64,000 nucleotides of DNA from Prado023 sp963706885 (GTDB lineage: Bacteria > Actinomycetota > Actinomycetes > S36-B12 > CAIYMF01): assembly GCA_963706885.1 (NCBI GenBank), contig CAVPNX010000027.1, positions 124,001-188,000 of the forward strand, in the 5' to 3' direction. The first letter of the stretch is position 1; every line of letters begins with the position of its first letter. Shown piece by piece: positions 1-7,910 of this stretch. A program made the translations under genes and the position numbers. The notes beneath the pieces were generated by a model, which made no database searches, was not told the DNA's origin, and worked only from the letters and a program-made list of their open reading frames with translations.

Positions 1-549
1 CGGCACCTGTGGGGCACGCTGCGGACGGTCGGCGCGGTCACGGCGGTCGTTGCGGGGGCCACGGTTCGTGCGGGGCCCGCGATCGAACCGATCGGAGCTG
101 GTCGGGCGACCCGACCGATGCGGACGCTCGGCCCGGGCCGGGCGATCATCACGAGCCGGGCGGTCACTGCGCGGGGCGCTGCGGTTGTCACGGGGTGCGC
201 GGTCGTCGCGATCGCGGCGCGGCGCGCGGTCGTCGCGGTCCTGTCGGGGGGCGCGGTCGTCGCGGTCCTGTCGGGGGGCGCGGTCGTCGCGGTCGCGCCA
301 CGCCGGGCGGCTCGGGGCGGTGGAGGGTCGACGCGTCGAGGAGCTGCGCTCATCGGACTGGGGCGCTGCACCCTTCCATGAGCCGGTCGCCTTCGCACCC
401 TTCCAGGTGCTGGACGTCTTGGCGCCCTTCCAGGTGCCTGTCGTCTTGGCGCCCTTCCAGGCAGCCTTCTTGGCCCCCTTGGGGGGCGCAGTGGACGCCG
501 TGCGCGGCCCGGATCGGGGCGCGCGGGATTGCGGGGCGTGCTCAGTCAC
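1..549 (-). CDS. N-terminal part of an Arg/Asp-rich basic protein, cut by the left edge (possibly an RNA helicase tail)
   Basis: The frame is open for 183 codons from a GTG at 549 to base 1 without a stop. An AAGGA-type ribosome binding site lies 5' of the GTG; an ATG at 563 is out of frame. Residues 24-62 carry four copies of a 9-residue unit containing W-K-G-A (Trp at about 31, 40, 49 and 58). Residues 86-121 carry a second 9-residue unit of the form D-R-D-D-R-A-P-R-x. The remainder is Arg/Asp/Pro-rich and disordered in character. Actinobacterial DEAD-box RNA helicases often carry such basic, low-complexity extensions, so an RNA-binding helicase is the leading guess, but no catalytic motif lies inside the window. 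The coding assignment is firm; the function is inference. Confidence 0.5.
   Translation of the reverse strand, partial: MTEHAPQSRAPRSGPRTASTAPPKGAKKAAWKGAKTTGTWKGAKTSSTWKGAKATGSWKGAAPQSDERSSSTRRPSTAPSRPAWRDRDDRAPRQDRDDRAPRQDRDDRAPRRDRDDRAPRDNRSAPRSDRPARDDRPARAERPHRSGRPTSSDRFDRGPRTNRGPRNDRRDRADRPQRAPQVP
189..294 (-). repeat. 27-bp tandem repeat encoding D-R-D-D-R-A-P-R-x units
   Basis: About four near-identical 27-bp units encode a 9-residue Arg/Asp repeat in the partial gene at the left edge. A different repeat with the same 27-bp period (W-K-G-A units) lies just upstream in the same gene at about 365-462. Both keep the reading frame. Confidence 0.7.
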
Positions 550-711
550 GGTGTTTCCTTCATCTCAGGGCGTGTCGTCTTCAACGCGTCTGATATGACC
601 GCCACAGGGCCAGGTGAGGAAACGTTGCTCAACGAAGTCGGCAGTGTGCCGGGTTGCTGAGCATACCTACCCCGGGCGGCGACGGGCCAAACGCTCGATC
701 GGGCCCCTGAG

Positions 712-1587
712 TCAGGCTGCGGCGAAGTCCTGGGTCCAGAAGTGCCGGTAGACGGAGGTGGTCGAGTACGCGTACCCGATCCCCGTCTGCGTGCTGGCCG
801 CGCTCATCAGTTCACGGCAGTGGCCCGCGGAGCTCAGCCACTGGGCGAGGGTGTCTGCGGGTTGCGACCTGCCCGCAGCCACGTTCTCGGCCGCCCGGTG
901 CCACGTGAAGCCGGCTTCCGAGAGCCGGGCCCCCAGGGAGGATCCGCCCGGTCCGTCATGCGAGAGCTGGCCCCTCAGCGCCATCCAGGCTGCCTGGGTC
1001 CGGGCCGCGGCGTCCATGGCCGCGTTGCGGCCCAGCGGCGGCACCGGTGCCATGTGCTCGCCTCCGGGGCAGATGTGCCCTGCTGCCCGCACGCCGTTGA
1101 CGAGTGTGAGCAGCTCGGCCTCCCATGCGGCGATCGTCTCCGGCGAGGGGGGCTGGTCCAACTGGGAGAACGAGGCGATGGGCACTCGCACCCACGCTGT
1201 TGCCCTGCGTGACGAAGTCGCCGAGGCCCTGACCCGGACGGACGTGGCGGAGGTGGGGAGGGTGACTCGGACAATGCCCTTGCGCGCTCTGGCGGTCATC
1301 GACCGGATCGAGCGTCCCGCGACGACGTACTTGATCTGGACGGACCGTGCGCGGGTGCGCACATGCAGGCGCAGCCGACCGTTGGGCAACTGGGACGCTC
1401 TGGCCTGCAGGCCCGCCGCTCCCGTGCGCAACCCAAGTGCGCGAGGACGCACGGAAGACGCAGCCACGGCCTTCGTGACATCGGCTCCCCCGGACGTGAC
1501 TGTCGCGCCGGCCGTGGGGACCATCGCAGGCGCGGCCCCGAGGGCAAGGCTGAGCGCCGCGATCGTGACCACGCGCACTGCTCGCAT
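712..1587 (-). CDS. Secreted CAP-domain (SCP/PR1-like) protein
   Basis: A 291-residue exported protein. The ATG at 1587 is preferred over an upstream TTG because it is followed directly by a signal peptide (MRAVRVVTIAALSLALGAAP) with Ala-rich cleavage region. Residues ~60-150 form a basic, Ser/Thr-rich beta-type segment of unknown role. The C-terminal ~130 residues are a CAP domain: an N-terminal helix with LLTLVNGVRAAG, then L-S-H-D-G-P-G-G, then A-A-E-N-V-A-A-G, and a terminal F-W-T-Q-D-F. The two conserved His and the Glu of the CAP cavity are present. Bacterial CAP proteins are extracellular and mostly of unknown function. It stands alone, with about 170 bp of non-coding DNA on its 5' side. 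Confidence 0.85.
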   Translation of the reverse strand: MRAVRVVTIAALSLALGAAPAMVPTAGATVTSGGADVTKAVAASSVRPRALGLRTGAAGLQARASQLPNGRLRLHVRTRARSVQIKYVVAGRSIRSMTARARKGIVRVTLPTSATSVRVRASATSSRRATAWVRVPIASFSQLDQPPSPETIAAWEAELLTLVNGVRAAGHICPGGEHMAPVPPLGRNAAMDAAARTQAAWMALRGQLSHDGPGGSSLGARLSEAGFTWHRAAENVAAGRSQPADTLAQWLSSAGHCRELMSAASTQTGIGYAYSTTSVYRHFWTQDFAAA

Positions 1588-1760
1588 GACGCCCCCAGAG
1601 GCAAACTGTGGCAAACCACGCTAGCCACCGAACAGGGGCAATGCTCACTGGAGGGGTCACCCGTTCGGCTCAACTCGGCTGATTCGCCGTGACGACCCCG
1701 CCTCGGGCTGACTCTGTCAGGCGCGTGCGGTTCGGCACCGACGCGCAGCCTCAGTGGCCT

Positions 1761-2396
1761 TCAGGCCACGTCCACGTGGACGTGGTCGAGGTGACGGTTG
1801 ATCGGGTTGCCCGGATCCGGGCCGCGGAACCGGTACTCGCGCCACCCCTGGATGGAGCGCCGCGCGGTCCAGATCCTGTCGCGGTAGATGACCGTCCGGA
1901 TGCCCAGGAGCTCAGCGTTGGCCACTGCCCAGTTCGCCAGGCGCCATCCCTGCCGTTGCTGCGCCCGGTCGTCGTAGGGACGGAAGAAGAAGTCGACTGC
2001 CCGGCCCAGCGAGTGCTCGCCGTCGGCACTGCGCCCCGGCAGGGTCTCCTCCGGTCCGAACCCGCCTTCGGCCACGTCCCCGAACGCGTCGCGCACCTGC
2101 TCGCGCAGGTCCTGGGCCCTGGGGGTCAGGCCCAGCGGCGGCTCCTTGGGTGTGTCCGTGGCTGAAATGGCACCGATGCGGCAGGAGACCGCGGGACCCG
2201 CCCCGAGTGCCTCGGCCAGCTCCCCGTCCGCTGCTGCCACGAGATCCGACACCTCCGAGGTCGAGCCCTCGGCGAGCACCCCGCCGGACTCATCGGCGAT
2301 CACACAGCCCGACTCCCACGGGAGGGAGAAGCTCCTGCCCAGGGTGAGGATGAGGACGGCCCCGACCAGCGCGGCGACAAGGGCGAGGGGACGCAC
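1761..2396 (-). CDS. Membrane-anchored or secreted M15-like (ARB_07466-type) peptidase-fold protein
   Basis: A 211-residue protein with one N-terminal hydrophobic segment (residues ~4-20), then a ~50-residue linker and a C-terminal domain with the M15/VanY-like metal signature: E-H-S-L-G-R-A-V-D-F in the middle and L-D-H-V-H-V-D-V at the extreme C terminus (His..Asp..His-x-His). This matches the actinobacterial 'ARB_07466-like' family, presumed zinc D-Ala-D-Ala-type peptidases acting on the cell wall. The GTG start at 2396 fits a leaderless transcript because a TATCGT -10 box sits 6 nt upstream. It is divergent from the RDD gene. The peptidase activity is inferred from fold and motif only. 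Confidence 0.75.
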   Translation of the reverse strand: MRPLALVAALVGAVLILTLGRSFSLPWESGCVIADESGGVLAEGSTSEVSDLVAAADGELAEALGAGPAVSCRIGAISATDTPKEPPLGLTPRAQDLREQVRDAFGDVAEGGFGPEETLPGRSADGEHSLGRAVDFFFRPYDDRAQQRQGWRLANWAVANAELLGIRTVIYRDRIWTARRSIQGWREYRFRGPDPGNPINRHLDHVHVDVA

Positions 2397-2402
2397 CCGT
2401 CA

Positions 2403-2408
2403 ACGATA
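2403..2408 (-). promoter_or_regulatory. -10 box (TATCGT) of a likely leaderless mRNA for the M15-like gene
   Basis: TATCGT on the minus strand is separated by 6 nt from the GTG at 2396, the usual spacing for transcription starting at the initiation codon. No Shine-Dalgarno sequence fits in the gap. Confidence 0.5.
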
Positions 2409-2445
2409 GGTGACGTTCCGGCTGCGCGCTGGCGCCGACAATAGG

Positions 2446-2950
2446 ATGACCGTCGTGCCCGGGACCGACGATGCTGCCGCGGGATCGGGTGCTGGGCTTC
2501 GCGCACGGGTCCCGATCGTGGCGCTGCGTGTGGTCCAGTTCGCCCTCGACCTGGCCATCGTGGTGCTGATCACCCTCGTCCCGGTGGCCCTAGCGCTCCT
2601 GCTGCTGCCGCGCAATCCGGACGACACCCTCGGTGCGCTGCTGATCACGATCCCGGTGGTCCTTGCGCTGCTGGTCCTGGCCGTCGTGATCAGCTGGTGG
2701 TACTGGGCACGGTTCCCGTTGCGTCGGGGCGGTCGGACCCTGGTGATGGGGTGGTTCAGGCTGCGCGTGGTGCGCCTCGACGGCGGCGAGGCCGACCGGC
2801 AGCCAGCTGACGTTGCGCTGGCTCCTGCTGGTCGTGGACGCCATGTTCTTCGGGGCGGTCGGCGTGATCGCGATGCTGTCCACCTCGCGAACCCAGCGCC
2901 TCGGGGACTCGCTGTCCGACACGGTCGTCGTCCGCGAGGGACCTACTTGA
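2446..2950 (+). CDS. RDD family membrane protein (frame broken once)
   Basis: Two hydrophobic helices (residues ~25-45 and ~60-80) precede a loop ending in G-W-F-R-L-R-V-V-R-L-D-G-G, the central RDD-family motif. After this, the frame must shift by one base near 2800 to continue with a third helix and the family ending T-Q-R-L-G-D-S-L-S-D-T-V-V-V-R-E, stopping at 2950. Without the shift the tail becomes Arg-rich nonsense. The shift looks like one extra C. RDD proteins are small membrane proteins, some with proposed transport roles. The ATG at 2446 is chosen because residues before it have no family counterpart. The 3' end overlaps the convergent thioesterase gene by 8 bp. Confidence 0.75.
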
Positions 2951-3788
2951 TGACGGCCACGGTCTGGGTGTTCCAGGTCACCAGCTGACCGGTGCGCGTC
3001 CAGAGCTCGCGGGACTCGATGGTGAACCCCTCCCGTGCTGCCACAGTGCGTCCGCGGTGGAACAGCGGCTCGATCCCGCCCATCCCGTCCCGGGGAAGAT
3101 CGGTGGGGTCGCCGGGGAAGTCGAGGGTGAACCCGAGCGTCGCGGCCGGTCGGGGTCGGTCCATCCGGGCCATCACCGCGACCCACCAGGCGTCGGCCAG
3201 CGCCGTGACCACCGCGGCATCGACCCGCGCCAGCGGGCCGCGCGGGCGCACCCAACCCATCGTCTCGTCGGTGTCCGCACCCTGATAGGGCAGCCCTGAG
3301 ATGGGCCGCATCTCCAGGTGCACGGTGAAGTCGGGGGCCAGCGGCGGCCCCACGGGCACCTCGGGGACCGACTCCGGGCCCGCCGCCAACTCCGCGGGCG
3401 CCTCGAGGCTGAGCCACCCAGGTCCATCGGGCATCGCGTCCCCCGTTCGCCCGGCGCCGAGGACGACGACTCCGTGGGCCAGCAGGCCACCGTCGTCATC
3501 GAGACACCGGACCGCGAGGGTCCGCGTCGCCGACCCGGTGCGCAGCACCTCGACGCGCAGGTGCACCTGCCCCACGAGGACGGGGGCGACGAGCTGGGCG
3601 CTCAGCGTGCGCACGGCCATCTCCGGCCGCGGGTCGACCAGCTGCGCCGCGGCGACCATGGCGCCCGTCGCGACCCCGCCCCAGGCGCCCCTGCCCTGCT
3701 GGAGCCCGTCGGGAACATCGAGGGTGAATCGCAACGGGTCATCGGTTGCGTTCGGGTGGACCAGGGCGGAGAGGTCGAGGCTGTCCAT
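2943..3788 (-). CDS. Acyl-CoA thioesterase family protein (double hot-dog, TesB/4HBT-like)
   Basis: A 281-residue cytosolic protein built as two hot-dog halves, as in TesB-type acyl-CoA thioesterases. The N-terminal half has G-A-W-G-G-V-A-T-G-A-M and a beta sheet followed by T-L-S-A-Q-L-V-A-P; the C-terminal half has W-V-R-P-R-G-P-L-A, D-A-A-V-V-T-A-L-A-D-A-W-W and F-T-L-D-F. The ending E-S-R-E-L-W-T-R-T-G-Q-L-V-T-W is typical of actinobacterial members. Such enzymes release free acids from acyl-CoA. The ATG at 3788 is used instead of an upstream TTG. The substrate is unknown. A long hairpin lies just upstream and separates it from the surface-protein gene on the same strand. Confidence 0.8.
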   Translation of the reverse strand: MDSLDLSALVHPNATDDPLRFTLDVPDGLQQGRGAWGGVATGAMVAAAQLVDPRPEMAVRTLSAQLVAPVLVGQVHLRVEVLRTGSATRTLAVRCLDDDGGLLAHGVVVLGAGRTGDAMPDGPGWLSLEAPAELAAGPESVPEVPVGPPLAPDFTVHLEMRPISGLPYQGADTDETMGWVRPRGPLARVDAAVVTALADAWWVAVMARMDRPRPAATLGFTLDFPGDPTDLPRDGMGGIEPLFHRGRTVAAREGFTIESRELWTRTGQLVTWNTQTVAVIK

Positions 3789-3811
3789 TGCGCCAGCCAA
3801 CCACGGACGTG

Positions 3812-3850
3812 CGACAGCCCGGGAGCCTCATCGAGGTTCCCGGGCTGTCG
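3812..3850 (-). terminator. Strong hairpin downstream of the thioester-domain gene
   Basis: A perfect 13-bp stem (CGACAGCCCGGGA with its complement) around a 13-nt loop, 45 bp past the stop codon of the leftward surface-protein gene. There is no U-tract, as is common in high-GC actinobacteria. Confidence 0.7.
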
Positions 3851-3895
3851 GGTCATCCCGTGCCGGTCGTGGCTGCGCCTACGCCGGCTCGGTCA

Positions 3896-6340
3896 TCACC
3901 GTCGTGCGATCCGTCCTGCAGCGATCAGGGCGGCACCGCCCACGAGGGCCATCACGCTCAGGGCCAGCACGGGACCGAGGTCCCCACCGGTCTTGGCCAG
4001 CTCGTCCTCAGTGCCGGCGACGACGGCCTGCGACTGCTCGTCCTCGGGAGAGTCGACCTCATCCTCGACACCACCGACGTTGGTCGGCGGGTTGGCGTTG
4101 CACCCCGGCGTGGCCGGCGGGTAAAGGGCGACGGTATCGACCGTCGGGTTCACCGAGACCCGCAGGATCGCCGCCGGTCGGACCCCACCGTCCGGCGCCT
4201 CGAACCATGTGCCGTCCGTCCGCTGGTCCCAGCCGGGCCAGTCGGTGGGGACCCCGTTGACGACCTTGGCACCCTTCCAGAGCTGCTCACCGGTCTTGAG
4301 TGTGCCGTTGGCCCCCAGCTCGAAGACATCGACGTACGGCTGGTTGGTGGCCGGGTCGAAGGCCGGGACCGGCTGGCCGTCCTTGATCAGAAGGCTGCCG
4401 TCATCGTTGGCCTGCAGCCACTGGACGGTGACGGCGTAGGGCTTGCCCGTCTTGGGGTCCACAGCCGGCAGGCCGCGCGTGGTCACGGAGATGTCGTAGA
4501 ACGGGGTGTCCGCGCGGCAGATGCCCGCAGCGTCGACTGCGATCCCCTGGCAGTCCGTGGAGACGACCTGCTGGGCGACAGTCGCGCCGCCGGCCTTCAC
4601 GACCACCGTGCGATTACCGGAGTCCTCCGGCAGCGTGAAGGAAAGATCCTTCTTCTTGCCCGGGGCGATGGTCCAGGACGTGGCACCGTCGATGGTCGCG
4701 GCGTCCCGTCCACCAGCGATGGTGAAGGTGGCGTCGACTCGCTGGACTGGCCATCACCCAGGGTCGGATCGTTGCTCAGGTCGACGGAAACTTCAGCGCC
4801 CCGCCCTGGGCACGGCACTTTGCCGCAACGATCGTGGCTTCGGCTCCGCCACAACCGCGCAGTCAGTGCTCACCGACTCCTCGGCGACCTTCGTGCCGTC
4901 AGCCTCTGACGGACCACCGTTGCGCTCGTTGGTTCCCTCCGGCAGTCTGAGTGTCAGTGTCTGGGACCCCTTGGGCTCGACGATCCACTCATCCTCGCCC
5001 TCGATCGTCGCCTTGTCATCGTTGACGAGCACGGTGAAGGTCGCGGGCACGCCGGTCTGACCGTTCACCAGGGTGGGGTCGTTGCTGAGCTGGATCGTCA
5101 CGGTGGCACCACCCACGGGGGCGGGCTCGCAACGAGCCGAGATGGTCGCCTTCGGATCGGAGACCTGGCAGTCGGTCCTCACCGTCTCCGACACCTTCTC
5201 CATCCCGGGCGCGGTGACCTCGACAGTCCGGTCCGTGGCGTCCTCGGGCAGGACGAAGTCGACCTTCTTGGTATCCCCAGCAGCGACGGTCTCCGTCTGG
5301 TCTGCTCTTCCGGGGATCTTGACGGTGAACGTCACGGACTTGCCCGGCTTGACCGCGTCATTGCTCAGGGTCACGGTGCCCGCCGTCCCACCCGTCGGGA
5401 CGCAGTCCGCCTTGATGCTTGCGCTGGGCTTGGCCGGGGCCTCGGTCCAGGTCGCCTTGGCTGTCGCCGTGGACGTGGCGTCGGTGTCCTTGGCCAGGAT
5501 CAGCTTCTGGCTCTTGTCGGGCGCGCCCTTCTTCGTGAAGACGCGACCCGCGAACGCGGTGGTCTTCGCAGTCGCCTGCAGGGTCACATCACCGGGGGTT
5601 GTTCCGGCGGGGACATCGATCCACAGAGTGTCGCCGTTCTTGGCGGACATCACAGGGTCACCGCCCGATGCCTGCTTGTAGACCCCGAGCCCGGCCAGGT
5701 TGGGCAGCAGGCTGAGGTCGGCGGTTACGCCCTCGGACATGGCCAGCGTGAAGGGCCCGACGCGCGAACCCACGGGGCCGGTGGCCTCGCCCGGCGTCAG
5801 GGACAGTGACGGCGCGGGAGGCGTGGTCAGGCCGGTGTTCGCCGCCCCAGTCAGGTATTCGACCACGGCGTTCACCCGCGCCTGGCTGCCGTTCGGGCTG
5901 GCGAAGGGCACGTACGCGGCGCCGTCGCTGAAGGTCCAGATCGAGGCCTGGGTGGCGCCGATCGCCTCTTCCGTTGTCAATCCGGCCACTCTCGCCGCAG
6001 CGGCGAGATCCTCGACCGACGTGGTCGGGTACGAGTTCTTCAGGATCCACAGGATGTTGGCGCGCTTCGGCCCGGCGACCTCCCAACTGCGCTCCTCGTA
6101 GGTGGTCCACTCGATGCCGGTCCGTATGTCGATGCAGTAGGCCGGCAACGTTCCCTCACCGGTGACGTTCAGGTCGAACAACTTGGTCCCGAGGGACTGG
6201 TTACCGGAGCCCCGGTTCATTGTGACCGAGACCCCACCGGTCCCGTCACCCTCGTACACGGCCTCCACAGCGGCACTGGCTATCGGGGCGACGATGACGA
6301 TCATGAGCATGCTCAGGACGAGCGCGAAGAAGCGACGCAT
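3896..6340 (-). CDS. Thioester-domain (TQxA) surface adhesin with LAKTG sorting signal (three frameshifts)
   Basis: The ATG at 6340 follows GGGAGGGAA and starts a signal peptide. Residues ~25-170 form a thioester domain: the Cys of A-Y-C-I-D (residue 69) and the Gln of A-T-Q-A-S-I-W (residue 131) are the pair expected to form an internal Cys-Gln thioester. At least three Ig-like repeats of ~100 residues follow, each with a Cys near its start and a 'LSNDPTLVNGQ'-type motif. Near the C terminus comes E-L-A-K-T-G, a hydrophobic helix and R-I-A-R-R, a sortase signal of the LAxTG type. Three one-base shifts at about 4830, 4797 and 4735 break the third repeat; the downstream frame then runs intact to 3896. 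Known thioester adhesins bind host or surface amines covalently; the ligand here is unknown. Confidence 0.85.
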
Positions 6341-6446
6341 GGCTGTTGGATTCCCTCCCGGCGGTGGAGGACTTCTCCACCGCGCGCGCAAACGCCTATG
6401 GGATGGTGAATCCCCCGACTCAGACCACGGCGTGCGACTGTGTTCA

Positions 6447-6476
6447 AGTCTAGGTGAAAGTTCGCAATTCACCCAA
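6447..6476 (-). promoter_or_regulatory. Putative promoter of the thioester-domain gene
   Basis: On the minus strand TTGGGT (-35, at 6471-6476) and TAGACT (-10, at 6447-6452) are 18 bp apart, about 110 bp upstream of the ATG, in a locally AT-richer stretch. The remaining intergenic DNA (6341-6578) shows nothing else recognisable. Confidence 0.4.
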
Positions 6477-6578
6477 TTGCTGTCCGCAGCGTGGAGATGG
6501 GGTCCCGGGCAGCTGTGGGCCCTCCCTCCCCGGGCGCACCAGAGGGCCAGGTCGTGCCCGATTCGAGACCGGACCGGG

Positions 6579-7256
6579 TCAGCGTGGCGGCGGGTCGAGC
6601 GGCCCGGAGGCGGGATCGGGCTGTGCGTGGCCGATCCGGATCTGGACGGCGATCACGCGGTCGGGGATCACCGCGAGCATCTTGGCGTCCGGGGTTCCGA
6701 CGCCGAGATGGGCGCCGATCGGCAGCACGGCCAGTCGAGGGTGCACTGACTTGAGCGCCGCATTGAGCAGTGGCCGGTCCCCGCCGGTCACGAGGAACTG
6801 CACATCAGGGCGTGGACCGAGGATCCGATCGGCATGCTCGACGGCTGCACCCACGATCTCGTCGGCCTGGTTGTCCCGCCGGCGGGCGTACCGCTGCTGG
6901 GACCACCCACCGGCGGCGGTCCGGCCATGGATGTGCCGGGTGCCGACCTTCTTCTCCGCGAGCGTCGATCCCTCGAAGGCCGCCACCGCGTATCCGGCCC
7001 GGCGCAGCAGGAGCACGCCGAAGTGCGGGGCGAGTTCGGCCAGGCCCTGCGGATCGAACGGGCCAGGTTCGCCGGATGCCAACCACGCCGGCACCACGAC
7101 CTGGGCGAGGGCAGCATCGGCGCCCACCAGGTCCCACCCCACCGGGTCACCCGAGGGGGTGGCCTCCCAGGCTCCGTGCCGGGCGGCGAAACCCTCGAGC
7201 CAGCCGGGCAACCGGCGCAGCGGCACCCCGACGACGTGCGCCTGGTCAGGCACCGG
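6579..7256 (-). CDS. acVLRF1-family peptidyl-tRNA hydrolase / release-factor-like protein
   Basis: A ~225-residue protein of the VLRF1 (Vms1-like release factor) group, relatives of eRF1 that hydrolyse peptidyl-tRNA on stalled ribosomes. The signature is H-I-H-G-R-T-A-A-G-G-W-S-Q-Q-R-Y-A-R-R-R near the middle; its G-x-x-Q stands in for the GGQ of eRF1. Conserved G-V-L-L-L-R-R-A-G-Y and F-L-V-T-G-G-D segments flank it. The GTG at 7256 overlaps the end of tetR by 11 bp and gives a family-like N terminus about a dozen residues before R-L-P-G-W-L; an ATG at 7280 is possible. It is the last gene of the fadA-fadB-tetR run and is probably cotranscribed, which is an unusual partner for a ribosome-rescue protein. 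Confidence 0.85.
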   Translation of the reverse strand, partial: PVPDQAHVVGVPLRRLPGWLEGFAARHGAWEATPSGDPVGWDLVGADAALAQVVVPAWLASGEPGPFDPQGLAELAPHFGVLLLRRAGYAVAAFEGSTLAEKKVGTRHIHGRTAAGGWSQQRYARRRDNQADEIVGAAVEHADRILGPRPDVQFLVTGGDRPLLNAALKSVHPRLAVLPIGAHLGVGTPDAKMLAVIPDRVIAVQIRIGHAQPDPASGPLDPPPR

Positions 7257-7854
7257 ACACCGACGCTGACTGGTCCGCATGGGTGGTGCCGGCCGCCAGG
7301 CGACCGGCCCGTTCGAGGTCGGCGATCAGGCCCTGCACGAGCAGCTCGATGACCGACTCCCTGGGCACCGGCGAGGTCGTGGCCGCCAGGGCGACCTCCT
7401 CCAGCGAGCCCAGCCATCCGCGCACCGCCAACTGCGTGACCTCATCGCGCGCCGGCCACTCGGCGGCCTCCAGCCAGCGGATCACGTGGTTGGCACGCAC
7501 CTCGTCGAGGACGGCCAGGACCTTGGGATCACCCCCGGAGGCGCCGCGCACGAGGGCGACGTACACCCCGCGCTTGCGCGCCACGAACTTCAGGAACGCC
7601 TTGATCATGTCGCGCAGTCGGGTGTCGACATCGGTCTCCGGGTCTCGCGGGACCGCCTGCATGAGCCGGTCCCCCGCGCTGGCCACCACAGCCGCGAAGT
7701 AGTCACCCTTGGAGGGGAAGTAGTGGAACACCAGGGTCCGGGAGACGCCGGCCTCCGCTGCGACCTCGTCCATGGCCAGGTCCTGGATGGGTCGAGTCTC
7801 CAGGAGGTCGAGCCCGATGTCGACCAGCTGCTGGCGCCGATCGGAGGCCGACAT
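7246..7854 (-). CDS. TetR/AcrR-family transcriptional regulator of the fad operon
   Basis: A 202-residue TetR repressor. The N-terminal helix-turn-helix reads M-D-E-V-A-A-E-A-G-V-S-R-T-L-V-F-H-Y-F-P-S-K, followed by an all-helical ligand and dimerisation domain with C-terminal L-V-Q-G-L-I-A-D-L. The ATG at 7854 is preferred to one 60 bp upstream because it directly precedes the first TetR helix. It lies 56 bp downstream of fadB on the same strand, so it is most likely a fatty-acid or acyl-CoA responsive repressor of fadA-fadB; an imperfect palindrome in the fadA promoter is a candidate operator. Confidence 0.85.
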   Translation of the reverse strand: MSASDRRQQLVDIGLDLLETRPIQDLAMDEVAAEAGVSRTLVFHYFPSKGDYFAAVVASAGDRLMQAVPRDPETDVDTRLRDMIKAFLKFVARKRGVYVALVRGASGGDPKVLAVLDEVRANHVIRWLEAAEWPARDEVTQLAVRGWLGSLEEVALAATTSPVPRESVIELLVQGLIADLERAGRLAAGTTHADQSASVSGA

Positions 7855-7910
7855 GCGCGGTGGCCCCGGGACCGCCCCGTTCAGGGCTGCTCCGGGGCCA
7901 CCGCTGCGGG

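Noticed and set aside
189..462. CRISPR-like array
   Set aside because: The repeats have no unique spacers and encode a periodic peptide in frame.
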